Assembly (NCBI RefSeq): GCF_008831285.2
Contig: NC_045145.1
Location: forward strand, 4,564,723 to 4,628,722
DNA: 64,000 nucleotides
DNA from: Nymphaea colorata
Lineage: Eukaryota > Streptophyta > Magnoliopsida > Nymphaeales > Nymphaeaceae
Direction: 5' to 3'
The notes beneath the pieces are model-generated. The model did not search any database. It worked only from the letters and a program-made list of their open reading frames with translations, and was not told the DNA's origin. A program made the position numbers and the translations under genes. Positions 23,123-34,614 of this stretch are shown here, piece by piece; the stretch's first letter is position 1; each line of letters begins with the position of its first letter.

Positions 23123-23529
23123 TTGGGCAAAATCATCAAAAAAAAAACTACCACAAAGGGACCAGTGACTCTTCGTATTTTTGTAGAAGAAGTCATTGTA
23201 GAGATCGTAGCACGCATTGCTTCTTCATCACCGGTCATGTTGTCGGTTCTTGAACTTGCAAACATGAAGCTTACGTAAGTTTTTTGTCTTCTACAACATA
23301 TTCAACTTTCAAGCACTCTGCATTGACTTTCTAAAAGGTTTCATTCGAATGGGGTATGCAAGTGCAAGATACTGCGTGAAGCTGCAAGGGATAGATGGGT
23401 GCTCAGATGAGCCACCATTGTGGACAGATCTTGAGGCCTGGGCTGGTGGTTGTACCGGCCGGACTCATGGCCTTGGTACTGGATTGTGTAGAGGCAGAAA
23501 ATCAACTAGTAGTCTGTGTTCTAGGCATG
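23123..23529 (+). pseudogene. F-box fragment, array unit 3
   Basis: The usual start CCATGGGCAA reads CCTTGGGCAA, so the ATG is lost. Exon 1 runs to 23274 with a normal GTAAGT donor. The acceptor region has lost one base relative to its siblings (GTATGCAAGTGCAAG). Exon 2 ends GGCATG, and the following donor and intron are deleted. Confidence 0.65.
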
Positions 23530-24058
23530 TTCTTCTATTATCTTCATAGGTTGCAACACAAACCAAATGTTCTTTCTATCTCTTTGACATTTATGAAGAG
23601 TTAGCATCTTTATAATGTTTTTTAACCGAAGAAACTGTTTGCCTATTTATGCACACATTCACAATACTTCCTAACCGAAAAAAATACCTTTCTATTTATG
23701 CACACCTGTTAATTTTTAACGGATGAAACTACATGTTAATTCCTATCAGAAAAAAAGTTCTCTCTCTCTTTTATATTTATGAATAGGTAGTTTTTTTCAT
23801 TTAAGAAGCATTGTAAATGTGTGCATAAATAAGTAGGTAGTTTTTTCGATTAGGAAGTATTGTGAAGGTATGTATAAATAGTATGGTAATTTATTCAGTT
23901 AGTAAGCATTGTAAAAGGTGTGCATAAATAGGCACATAGTTTCTTCCATTGGAAAACATTGTGAATGAACTGCCTCATCATAACCATAGAAGAGAGATAT
24001 AGAGAAACTGGTTCTTACGAATTTGAGGAATTTAGTAAGAGAGGGGAGGAGGAGCACC

Positions 24059-24455
24059 ATGATCATGAAGAAGGCTGTCACGAAAGGACCATGACTCTTG
24101 ATCTTCTTTGAGGAAAAGTCGTTACAGAGATCGTAGCATGCATTGTTTCTTTGTCGCTGGTCATGTTGTCTGTTCTTGATTTTGCCAACATTAGCTCACA
24201 AAAGTTTTTTGTCTTGTCCAACATATTCAACTTTCAAGCAATCTGCATGGATTCTATAAAGGGTTTCATTCAAATAGAATGTGCATGTGCAAAATGTTGT
24301 GTGAGGATGCAAGGGAACAATGGGTGCTCAGTCAAGCCACCATTGTGGATGGATCTCGAAAGTTGGGCTGGTGGTTGTAATGGTCGGGCTCATGGTCTTT
24401 AGTATTGGATTGTGCAAAGGCAGGAAATCAACTAGCATCCTGTGTTCTAAGCATG
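24059..24455 (+). pseudogene. F-box fragment, array unit 4
   Basis: The start is shifted by a small deletion (CACCATGATCATGAAG). A further deletion (GGACCATGACTC against GGACCAGTGACTC) breaks the frame. The donor GTAAG is replaced by AAAAG, and the acceptor reads GCAT. Four independent lesions. Confidence 0.7.
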
Positions 24456-24995
24456 GTATGAATTTGTGTTCCTTTTTTTTATATTACAGGTTTAATCTTT
24501 TCATACGGTAATGTTCTTGTGTTATCTTCATAAGTTACAACACAAGCCAAATTTTGTCTTTTTCTCTTTTTTATATTTATGAAGAGCTAGTTTCTTTACA
24601 ATGCTTCATAACCAAAGAAACTACATGTCTATTTATTCACACCTGTAAATTATTAACTGAAGAAACTACATTTTCATTCTTAACCAAAAAAACTGGTCTT
24701 TTCTCTCTTTTATATTTATGAAGAGGTAGTTTCTTCAGTTAAGAAGCATTTTGAAGGTGTGTGTAAATAGGCATGTAGTTCTTTCGGTTAGAAAGCATTA
24801 TGAAGGTATGCATAAATAGACAGGTAATTTGTTCGATTATGAAACATTGTGAAGGTGTGTATAAATAAACACGTAGTTTCTTTGGTTAGAAAACATTGTG
24901 AAGAAACTACATCTTCATAATTATAGAAGAGAGAGAGAGAGAAACTGGTTTTGTTACGAATTTTAAGAATTTAGTAGGAGGGGAGGAAGAACACC

Positions 24996-25399
24996 ATGGG
25001 CAAGATCATGAAGAAGGTTGCCACAAAAGGACCAGTGGCTCTTGATGTTCTTTCAGGAGAAGTTGATGCAGAGATCGTATGCACGCATTGTTTCTTCATT
25101 GCCGGCCATGTTGACGGTTTTTTATCTTGTCAGCATCAAGCTCACGTAAATTTTTTATCTTGTCCAACATATTCAACTTTCAATCACTCTGAATGGATTC
25201 TATAGAAAGTTTCATTCAAATGGGGTGCGTAGGTGCAAGATGTTGCATAAAGCTGCAAGGGTTAGATGAGTGCTCAAACGAATCACCATTATAGATGGAT
25301 CTCCAAGGCTGGGCTGGTTGTTGTACCGCGGGCTCATGGCCGTTTGTATTAGATTGTGCAGTTGCAGGAAATCAACTAGCAGCCTGTGTTCTAGGCATT
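24996..25399 (+). pseudogene. F-box fragment, array unit 5
   Basis: Starts well (MGKIMKKVATKGPVALDVL), but an inserted T (ATCGTATGCACGC) shifts exon 1 after residue 28. Splice sites at 25146 and 25232 are intact. In exon 2 the conserved Trp codon is TGA (GTTAGATGAGTG). Confidence 0.7.
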
Positions 25400-26412
25400 G
25401 TATGAATTTGTGTTTCTTTTTTCATTGCAGATTTAATCTTTTCATGCGATAATGTTCTTCTGTTATCTTCGTAGGTTGCAACACAAGCCAAATTTTGTCT
25501 TTCACTATTTTATATACCTATGAAAATGTAGTTTCTTCACGATGTTTCCTAACCAAAGAAATTACCTGCCTATTTATGTACACCTTCATAATGTTTCATA
25601 GCCAAAGAAACTACCTGTCTATTTATGCACACATGTTAATTCCTAACCAAAGAAACTGGTTTTCTCCCTCTTCTATATTTATGAAAAATTAGTTTATTAA
25701 GTTAGGAAGCTTTGTAAATGTGTGCATAAATAGGCAAATAGTTTCTTTGGTTAGAAAGAATTGTAAAGGTATGCATAAATAGGTAAGAAATTTTTTCGGT
25801 TAGAAAGTATTGTGAAGGTATGCATAAATAGACACGTAGTTTATTCGGTTAGCAGCCTGTGTTCTATGCATTGTATGAATTTGTGGTTCTTTTTTTCATA
25901 TTACAGGTTTAATCATTTTATGCAATAATATTGTTATGTTATTTTTTTTTTGTTGCAACACAAACCAAATTTTGTCTACCTCTTTATTTTATATTAATGA
26001 AGATGTAGTTTCTTCACAATGCTTCTTAATTGAAGAAACTACTTATATATTTATTCACACTCGTTAATTTCTAACCGAAGAAACTACATGTTAATTTCTA
26101 ACCGAAGAAACTGGTTTTTTCTCTATTTATATTTATGAGGAGATGGTTTCTTAAGTTAAGAAGCATTGTGAAGGTTTGAATAAAAAGACAAGTAGTTTTT
26201 TCAGTTAAGAAGTATTGTAAAAGTATGCATAAATAAGCAAGTAATTTCTTCGGTTATAAAGTATTATGAATGTGTGCATAAATAGGCAGGTAGTTTCTTC
26301 GATTATGAAGTATTGTGAAGAAAATACCTCTTCATAAATATAGAAGAAAGAGTGACAAAAAATGGTTCTAATGAGTTTGAGAAATTTAGTAGGAGATGGG
26401 AGGAGTTGCACC

Positions 26413-26816
26413 ATGGGCAAGATCATGAAGAAGGCTACCACGAAGGGACCAGTGACTCTTGATGTTCTTCCAAGAGAAGTCGATGCAAATATCGTAGCAT
26501 GCATTGTTTCTTCATCACCGACAATGTTGTTGGTTCATGATCTTGCCAACATGATGCTCACATAAGTTTTCTGTCTTCTTCAACAGATTCAACTTTCAAG
26601 TACTCTGCATGGATTTTCTAAAAGGTTTCATTCAAATGGGGTGAGCAGGTGCAAGATGCTGTGTGAAGCTGCAAGGGATAGATGGGTGCTCAGACGAGCT
26701 ACCATTGTGGACGTATCTCGAAGGCTGGGCTGGTGGTTGTACCGACCGGGCTCATGACCGTTGGTATTGGATTGTGTAGAGGCAGGAAATCAACTAATAG
26801 TCTGTGTTCTAGCATG
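26413..26816 (+). pseudogene. F-box fragment, array unit 6
   Basis: Exon 1 (26413-26561) is open and reads MGKIMKKATTKGPVTLDVLP then VSSSPTMLLVHDLANMML. The donor has changed from GTAAG to ATAAG, and exon 2 (26649-26816) has TGA where other units have a Trp codon (GGCTCATGACCG). Confidence 0.7.
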
Positions 26817-27183
26817 GTTTGAATTTGTGGTTCTTTTTTCCATATTACAGGTTTAATTTTTTCTTGCGAGAATGTTCTTCTGTCATCTTCATAGGTTGCA
26901 ACACAAGCCAAATTTTGTCTCTCTTTCTTTTACATTTATAAAGAGATAGTTCCTTCACAATGCTTCCTAACCAAAGGAACTACCTGCCTATTTATGCACA
27001 CCTTCTCAATGCTTCCTAACCAAAAAAACTATCTGCATATTTATGCACACTTGTTAATTCTTAACCGAAGAAACTATATGTAAATTCCTAACCAAAGAAA
27101 CTGGTTTTCTCGCTCTTCCATATTTATGAAGAGTTAGTTTCTTATGTTAGGAAGCATTTTGAATGTGTGCGTAAATATGTAGG

Positions 27184-28867
27184 TAGTTTCTTTGGTTAGG
27201 AAGTATTGTGAAGATGTGCATAAATAGGCAGTAATTTCTTCGGTTATGAAACATTGTGAATGTGTGCATAGATGGGCAGATACTTTCTTTGGTTAGGAAG
27301 CACTATGAAGAAAGTACCTCTTCATAAATATAGAAGAGGTAGAGAGAGAAACTGGTTCTTACGAATTTGAGGAATTTTGTGGGATAGGAGATGAGGAGCA
27401 CCATGGGCAAAAGAAGACTGCCACGAAGGGACCAATGACTCTTCATGTTCTTTCAGGAGAAGTCGTTGCAGAGATCATAGCATGCATTGTTTCTTCATCG
27501 TCGGCCATGTTGTCAGTTCCTGATCTTGCCAACATGAAGCTCACGTAAGTTTTCTGTCTTCTACAACAAATTCAACTTTCAAGCACTCTTCATGGATTCT
27601 CTAAAGGATTTCATTCAATGGGATGGGCATGTGCAAGATGTTGCGTGAAGCTGCAGTGGATAGATGGGTGCTCAGACGAGCCACCATTATGGATGGATCT
27701 CGAAGGTTGGGCTGGTGGTTGTAACGACCGAGCTCATGGTCGTTGGTATTGGATTGTGTAGAGACAGGAAATCAACTAGCAGCCTGTGTTCTAGGCATGG
27801 TATGAATTTGTAGTTCTTTTTTCTATATTACAGGTTTAATCTTTTTATACGATAATGTTTTTCTATTATCTTCATAGGTTGCAACACACGCCAAGTTTTG
27901 TCTCTCTCTCTCTTTTATATTTATGAAGAAGTAGTTTTTCTTTACAAACTAATCGAAGAAACTACCTGTCTATTTATGCACACCTTCATAATGTTTCTTA
28001 ATCGAAGAAACTACCTACCTACCTATTTATGCACACCCTCACAGTGCTTCATAACTGAAGAAACTATTGAAGCCAGTAGAACTAATTGATGAACATAGCT
28101 AATGGTTCAGCTCCTCGAATGTTGTTCATAATCAAATCTTCAAAGTGAAAGCTGAGGATGATCTTGTTTGTAATTAGACACAAGCTGAATAAATGTATAT
28201 TACGATTATATTAAGATTTTTCTTTCAAGAACTTTAGTGATAAAAGAAAGGGTTTCAACGTTAAATAGAGGTTAGCTTTTGCTTCAGTAGAACTTACAAG
28301 CTTAAGGTACATGTATAGTTGCATGTGTGAGCGCACACATACACATGATTTCTTCTAATCAGACTCTAATAAAGATTTTAAAATATTGCAAATGTGATTT
28401 ATGTTCTCTCACCTGGGAACACACATGGTTGTTTTTGTTCAGGATCTAATAAAGGATTATAAATTAATATTGCAAACATGATTTGTGTCCTCTCATTTGG
28501 GAATATATATTGAGTGAAGGTGTGAGAATGGACAATTATATTTGGCTCGCTAGCTCTCTTGCATTGACTTGTACTAATGATCATGGTTTCATGCTATATA
28601 TTCTTCATCACAGCGCAACTTATCACTACCTGTGAAAGGATTTTCCTCTTCTTTTCTTTAAGAAGGGCACCCGATCATCGAAGTACCTTAACATTGAACT
28701 TTGGGATTATTTTTTCTCATGGCATTTATCAAACTTTGCAAGATGTTCTAATTTATTTTAATAAGAAAAAGCAAACAAAAATATGGGGCTGTGAATTCTT
28801 CAATAGTTCCCTTCGAGCAAACAAAATAAAGCATGCCATCTAATTTTTAGTAAGGAGCTCTTGTTAG
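27184..28867. repeat. 1.68-kb segment duplicated at 38530-40214 (source copy)
   Basis: Direct repeat with offset 11,346, becoming 11,347 after a one-base difference in an A run near 27618 (TTCAATGGG against TTCAAATGGG at the other copy). I saw no other difference by eye. It includes F-box unit 7 and about 0.8 kb of unrecognised flank. Both breakpoints are sharp. Confidence 0.9.
27403..27799 (+). pseudogene. F-box fragment, array unit 7
   Basis: A small deletion after the start (ATGGGCAAAAGAAGACTGCC) throws exon 1 out of frame. The acceptor is GCAT. This unit and its downstream flank to 28867 are repeated almost exactly at 38530-40214. Confidence 0.7.
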
Positions 28868-29672
28868 CATGCTTCAAAGATTATATAACAATGCCAGCCA
28901 CTTTCGTAACCTACATAAAGTTCCTTTAATGAAATGCTTAGCCAATGTTGAGGGTAATCTCACCATAAAGGAGAACGATAACAAATGCACATTGAATCAC
29001 CAAGTCGGCCTTCTTTGCATAAGCAAGAGAAAGACCTGCTCCCCAAGTGAGAGTTGAAGCCTCCCTGCCTCGAGAATGTAGGGCTGCATATGTGTTTAAG
29101 TTGGAGTCTGCACCTTATGTTCATAGTGCATCACTTTACAGCCATTAGCACAAGAGGTGTGTGGTACCCATACCACCAGAACCAGGAACCAATCACCTAC
29201 CAGCCCATGGCCCAAGCCGGTCTCCCAACGCCTTTTGGGGCACCAAGGAAGCCTTTTTAACTCACTGATCTTTCACTTTGAAGGATATACTAAATCTAGT
29301 AAGAAGCAAGTAGCTAGGGCCTGCTAGGGTCTTGAATTGTCTAATCTTATGGAGGGGGTTTAACACCCACAAAAAAACATACCAAGAACTTGTCTTTTAC
29401 TAGTCACTAGTCTGAGTAGCTATGTCAAACCCCTTAAAAGGCTCTTTGAAGGCTCTACATCACTTAGATAAAATAGAGAACATCTATTAATTAAATTCTA
29501 TGCATTGTGTCTATAATGCTCTTTTAATGATGATATTGAGTTATTGGGCATCTTGAGGGAAAAATCCTTCTCTAACTAGAGATAAATGTCTTAGCATGAA
29601 CCAATTGCACATTGTATTAGCATGTGGCACTTCCCAATGGCCACCTATGGCCACATGTCCCAAGTACAACTT
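28068..29672. other. Intergenic, no supported gene
   Basis: Contains a roughly 80-bp imperfect tandem duplication at about 28350-28510 (both units hold CTAATAAAG and TATTGCAAA, then a CTCTCA...TGGGAA stretch). Open frames at 28577-28843, 28869-29057 and 29054-29260 carry no domain that I recognise. Confidence 0.4.
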
Positions 29673-29893
29673 ATTTGGGTTAAGCTACCCAAAGAAGGGC
29701 TGAAACCCTCCCCCCTTCCCCACCGCTGGGGTCCAGGCTTCTTCAAAACTGGGGTGGACCTGTAGTGATCATGTCAATTAGAGTGTCACATTACTACCGT
29801 TTATACTCTAGAGGAGTACACAAGAATCAAACTGACGATCAGGTTTTCACTAGCCTACCAACCCAGCCACCAACTCTACGCCTCTTTGGGCAA
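29673..29893 (-). mobile_element. tRNA-derived SINE with 14-bp target duplication
   Basis: On the minus strand the element starts about CCAAAGAGGCGTAGAGTTGG (box-A-like), then GGTAGGCTAGTGAAAACC and a box-B-like GTCAGTTTGATTC. Modules GACACTCTAATTG and GAAGAAGCCTGG follow, as in the copy at 10081. Flanking 14-mers CCCAAGTACAACTT (29659-29672) and CCCAAATACAACTT (29894-29907) match at 13 of 14 positions, the expected target-primed insertion footprint. The sequence is only tRNA-like and not a tRNA gene. Confidence 0.75.
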
Positions 29894-29959
29894 CCCAAAT
29901 ACAACTTCTTAAAATAAAATCTTGTTGAGTAAAACATGTTGATATTCCAAATTGACATA

Positions 29960-30240
29960 AACACCACATCAATAAAAGTCACAAAATTTTAGTGGCACAA
30001 TTGGCGTTAGGAAAAGGAACAAACATGGAACTTCAAAACTGATTTTTAGTGACATGTAATCTTTCACGTCAGTAAAAGTTCATGTTTTACTGACACAAGA
30101 TGAAAACACCAGTAAAAGTATCAATGATCCCACTTTTACTGACATTCATGTGGAAATATCAGTAAAGATTTTACTGGCATTTAGCTTAATTTTACTTACG
30201 TTTTTCTCACCTCAGTAAAAACACCCTTTCGAATATCCCT
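29960..30240. repeat. Block of repeated CAGTAAAA/TTTTACTG motifs
   Basis: GTCAGTAAAA-like decamers occur several times in both orientations (for example near 30077, 30095, 30112, 30137, 30158 and 30172). This resembles the subterminal region of a DNA transposon, but no termini or target duplication were identified. Confidence 0.35.
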
Positions 30241-30307
30241 CACACAATTGGTTATGTGCTGACCTAAAGGTTAACTTGGTGAAACAAACAACTAATAACT
30301 CTATGAT

Positions 30308-33300
30308 TAGGGCTGCACAACGAGTCGAGCTACTCGAGCTCGACTCGTTTAATAAACGAGCTGCTTATTTCGTTAAACGAGTCGAGCTCGAGTTAACGAG
30401 TCGACTCGTTTAACTAATCGAGTCGAGTTCGTGTTCACTCAAGTGGGCTCATTAAAACTCGACTCGGCTTGATTAGTTAATGAACCAATTAAAAAAACCG
30501 GTTCAGAAGCTTATCACAGGCGGGAAAGTTTTTTCACTTTAGGGTTTTGTTTTTTCACTTTTTAGGGTTTTGTTTTTTCATTCTCCCTCTCTCCGACTCC
30601 GACTCTCCCTCTCTCGGTCTCTCCGTCGTCTCTGACTTCTTCTTCTCTTCTCCCGTTCTCCGCCTGTGTTCTCTGCTCTGCGCTCCTGCCGGCTCCCGCC
30701 TTGCTTGTGCTCTTCTCCTTCGCTCACATACCTCCGCCTGGCGCCTGTGCTCTGCGCTCCTAACCTAAACTAGAAGCCATTCCCTCTACCTGAATCCGTC
30801 ATTTCGTGGTTTCCTTATGTTGTCATCTTCCTCTTGCCCCTCTCTTCCGCCCACCATCTTCGCATCCTCAGCCCGGCAGTCCGCTTCTTCCGGCTCGCAG
30901 ACTCTCAGTACTCCCTTACTGTGTTTCCCGTCATTAATATTAAGAGGCTGTCCAAGATTCTAGCTATCGTTGAGGAGAAATCGACAGTGGAAACATCGGT
31001 GCCTGAGGAATCGACGCCAGAGGCCGTGCATCACCCAAATTACTTTGTAGGTGATTTCATTCTTGCCTCTTGATTTTCTTCCAAGGTATTTAGGCTGAAT
31101 CTCATGAGTTCATATGTACTAGAAATGCATCTAAGGTAATGCACGAAAATGTTGTAGACTTTTGATCGACTTGTTTTATGGCCTTCTGGAAAAAAGTGTC
31201 TGGAATCATGTTCACGTTTTTTTTGGTGGAGTCTCCTTTCTTCCTTATTCTTTCATTTTTTTGTTAGCCATGCTCGTGTTCATGCTTGTTTACGGTTTGT
31301 GTTCTATGTTTGTCTACGATCTTGTTTCTCTTTCTTGTTCTAACTTTCTAATTGCCTAGCTTTGGAAAGATGCATCATCTGTAGCTCTTTTTTTGCACAG
31401 AGTGACAAGATCTAGGGCTAGGACAAGTTCTCTTGAAGTCCTTGAGAAAAGGGAGCACAATGATAAAGATTGTGATCTGCTTCTTGGTGCATTCAACTCA
31501 TTGTTTACAGTTCCATTTTTATTGTTCATCCTCAAAAACAATCTACTTACAGGATCTGTACCTTCAACGCTGTCACAGATTCCTAATCTGAAAATATTGT
31601 AAGTTGTCATTTTATATTTTATTTCATCAAATTTTTCTTTGGTTTGCTGAACTTTCCTTTTTGTGCTGTCAGGGATCTAGCACAAAATAACTTAATTGGG
31701 GAAATACCACGACTTATTTATTGGAATGAAGTTTTGCATTGGTTCCAGGTCACTTCAGGGCAACAGATTGAGTGGGGAGATTCCATCAGTAATTGGCTTG
31801 ATGCAGGCTCTTGCTGTTCTGTGAGCATCTTAATAACAAACACAAGCCTCTTTTACTTACTTTTTGAAATCATATAGAAGATAAAGCCTCTTAGCATAGA
31901 TTAGATTGTAATACATTATTAAATGTAACCAACATTATTAGATTCTTCTGGACATGCTAGGAATGCCATCTCAAATATGGAGATGCAATATTCCTTAAGT
32001 GTATTTATCATGCCAAAAGTTTTTATTTTATTTACTTTCTTTCTGCATCAAGCTGTGTGCCTGTGTGATAGACGAGATCCATCTGATAACAAATTTGGTA
32101 TTGAACCAGGGACTTGAGCTGCAATCTTTTGACTAGCCCTATTCCTCCAATACTCGGAAACTTGACTTGCACTGAGAAACTGTAAGTATGTATTAAGTCT
32201 AAAAGTTGGGAGTTTTATATCAATTACTTCGTTACCTACCAGTTCAAAGTTTGTAATGCTTTAAGCATGAGCTTTGCTTGCATTGTTTTGTGACACGTTC
32301 TGCATTCTTCAATGCTATTTTTTGTTGATATTTTAATGGAGAACTTATCAATTTTAAATGTTCAAGACTAGAACATGTCCACTTAGTTGATCCCTTGGGA
32401 AAAAGGTTTATATAGAAGGAAAGTTGTGATGTTTGATGTTTGATTGTGATCAAAATTGAAAGTTTCAAGAAATGAACTGAAGTTTTGTTTCTTTACTTTT
32501 CAGCATTTTTGGAAGCGTGTGCTTTTTCCTTGTTGATAAACAGCATTTTTTCATTTTGTTCAAAATTGGTTGACTTAGCCCTTTGGAGTTTTGGATGATT
32601 ATTGATATTGCTGTGTTTTTTGAAAGCAATGTCCTGATTTGTTTTCATTTCCTTTTTCTCTTTATGTAGCTAGCTTACCCTGTTCATGTTGAGAACACAG
32701 GTATTTGCATGGAAACAAGTTGATGGGTTCTCGTTTCTGCACAATCTAATCCTGTGTGGGTTTCCAGAAACCTGGCTAACAACAATCTTGAAGGGCCCAT
32801 TCCATGTAATATTAGTTTCTGTGTGAACCTGAATAGCTTGTACGTTATTAAGTATACTTCTGTTGTTTATTGCTGTTACTTCCATTTGTCCACAATGCTT
32901 TTTCTGTTTTCTTCCCCTTCTAAGTCTTGTTTGAATGCAGCAATGTGCATAACAACCGATTGAATGGAACCATACCAGCTGCATTTCAACGGCTTGAAAC
33001 TATGTCATACTTGTAAAATTGCCCTCTCTTGCGGGTTGATGTTGCTTTCTGCACATTATGTGGATTGAGATGTTGGCATACCGATTCTTGCATTCTTGAT
33101 GTTTTTGCTACCATTATTCCTTTGTCCTGATTTAACAGGAGTACGTTGCATAGTCCCTTTTCATTTCATCTATCCTGTGATTTTCAATTATCCTGTCTCT
33201 GGTCAATCTATATCCTTGGATTTTCTTGATTCTAAATGTCACTATTTCGTGTAATTATCTGGGAAAAAAATTTATCAATGGGGTTTTAGGAGTTTAGTGT

Positions 33301-33943
33301 TTTGATTCATGAATGTTTGGTCCCGAGCATGTCCTTGAGTTGGTGATTAATTATGTATCTGTATTACATCTGTAGGAATTTATCATCAAACAATCTTCAG
33401 GGTGTTTGCATTCAGGGATATTTCTGATAACAAGATCATTGGCTCTATTCCACCGTCCATTGGAGATTTGGAACACTTCCTCAATTTTTTAGCTTTAACA
33501 TTTGATAAGTGTAATTATCAGATAAATGAATTTCATTTGTGCTACTTCTGTTTCTTATGTTAATCATTATTTATCATGCTTTTAATCGAGCTTTAAATGA
33601 GCTCGATAAGGATGAGTAATATTAGTCGAGCTCACTTATTCGAGCCTTAGTCAAGCTCACGTATTCGAGCCTTAGTCGAGCTCAACAAGTATGGATGACT
33701 GTAAACGAGCTTATCGAGCTTAATCGAGCTGAGCTCGAGCTCGACAAGTATGGATGACTGTAAACGAACTTATCGAGCTTAATCGAGTTGAGCTCGAGCT
33801 CGACAATTGACTATCGAGTCGAGTTCGAGCCAGGATAGTCGAGCTTTATTCGAGCTCGAGCCGAGTCGAGCTCGTGTCATTCTTAGTCGAGCCGAGTTCG
33901 AGCTGACCGAGCTCTGGCTCGACTCGGCTCGTGTTCAGCCCTA
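30308..33943 (+). mobile_element. Non-autonomous hAT-type transposon carrying ERECTA-like gene exons
   Basis: The left end TAGGGCTGCACAACGAG and the right end (minus strand) TAGGGCTGAACACGAGCC are inverted repeats. An exact 8-bp duplication TCTATGAT flanks the element (30300-30307 and 33944-33951). Both subterminal regions are crowded with GAGCTCGAG and GACTCG motifs; near the right end a unit of about 68 bases with AAGTATGGATGACTGTAAAC is tandemly duplicated. The 3,636-bp body has a CT-rich leader (30580-30760), unrecognised exon-like frames (about 30834-31073, 31397-31500) and, from 31511, leucine-rich-repeat exons of a receptor kinase. No hAT transposase was found, so this is a gene-capturing (Pack-type) element needing a transposase in trans. 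Confidence 0.88.
31511..33487 (+). pseudogene. Captured ERECTA-family receptor-kinase LRR exons
   Basis: ERECTA-family kinases are plasma-membrane receptors controlling organ growth and stomatal patterning. Exon-like pieces: 31511-31598 (TLSQIPNLKIL), 31673-31820 (DLAQNNLIGEIPRLIYWNEV, then in another frame LQGNRLSGEIPSVIGLMQAL), 32110-32181 (SPIPPILGNLTCTEKL), 32701-32742 (YLHGNKLMGS), 32768-32839 (NLANNNLEGPIP), 32941-33012 (NVHNNRLNGTIPAAFQRLET), 33376-33400 (NLSSNNLQG), 33416-33487 (DISDNKIIGSIPPSIGDLEH). Order and wording follow the ERECTA ectodomain, and three pieces are exactly 72 bases, the one-LRR exon size of that family. Introns remain, so capture was from genomic DNA. The second piece fuses two non-adjacent LRRs, several are shortened, and the kinase domain is missing. 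Not a functional receptor. Confidence 0.85.
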
Positions 33944-33951
33944 TCTATGAT

Positions 33952-34614
33952 ACCATCACAAGTTTGTAGCGCAGGTGAAAAATAAAAGAAAATTGTTAAA
34001 GATGCCAATTTGAAGATGATCGATCAAAGTCCCTATGGCCTTGCTTGAACAACAAATTTCTTCACCTCATATTAAATTTTAAATTTGTGCCTAACTTTTT
34101 GGAACAATTTCGCCCTTTTACTACGAAATTCTAGAAAAAAAGACCACTCATATTTGTTGTATATTGTGAACTCTTGACTTTATTGGTGAGATTTGCCGTA
34201 GAATTCTTCAAGGCAGCTACTAAGGATTTGTCAAGAGAAGAAACATTGGTGAAATTTATTGAAAAAAGTAGGGTCACAATTATTGCCATGATTTCCTCGC
34301 GGTAGGAAAAATATATATAAATAATTGTGTTTTCTTTCATGTTTGTGTATGGTTTGACCAATTTGGTGTGACTAAAGAACTATGCCAGACTAAAGATAGT
34401 GTGCATTTTAAATATGAAATGAAAATAATAGTATAAACCCCACTTCATTCACCTTTTCCAAATGAAGTTGGCAAAATATTGCAAAATCAAGAGTGAAGCA
34501 GGTTATTTGTTAGGGAATTTCACTACCGCAGGTGCAATGCCTTAACATACAAGTTGCCCTCAACCAAGAGTGGTTTATTTTATCTCTTCTCAATATAAGG
34601 GTTTATTCATATCT
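33952..34614. other. Intergenic, no recognised gene
   Basis: AT-rich. A 76-residue minus-strand frame at 34131-34361 has no known domain. Confidence 0.4.

Larger units (their letters stand above)
20775..28066. repeat. Foldback-like tandem array of seven F-box-derived units
   Basis: Seven units of about 0.8-1.4 kb, each with remnants of the same two-exon F-box gene, separated by spacers made of about 49-bp subrepeats. Between genes the subrepeats run forward two or three times (containing CCTAACCGAAGAAACTACCT and TATTTATGCACACC), then in reverse complement three or four times (GTGTGCATAAATAGGCAGG, TTTCTTCGGTTAGGAAGC). Each gene fragment is thus framed by inverted arms. Spacers lie about 20775-21310, 21853-22150, 22633-23070, 23573-24010, 24548-24950, 25490-26350 and 26907-27360, with a forward-only arm at 27895-28066. 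Inverted arms of short tandem subrepeats are the hallmark of foldback transposons. A partial extra unit end lies near 25852-25980. Confidence 0.85.

Noticed and set aside
20775-28066. CRISPR array
   Set aside because: Repeats are imperfect, appear in both orientations and surround gene exons in plant DNA; there are no uniform spacers.
29673-29893. tRNA gene
   Set aside because: Box-A-like and box-B-like motifs are present, but no cloverleaf or anticodon arm is evident, and the copy has SINE structure and a target duplication.
30547-31073. Independent host gene in the CT-rich region inside the hAT element
   Set aside because: It lies entirely between the transposon ends. The frames are short and unrecognised, so it is treated as leader or cargo of the element.
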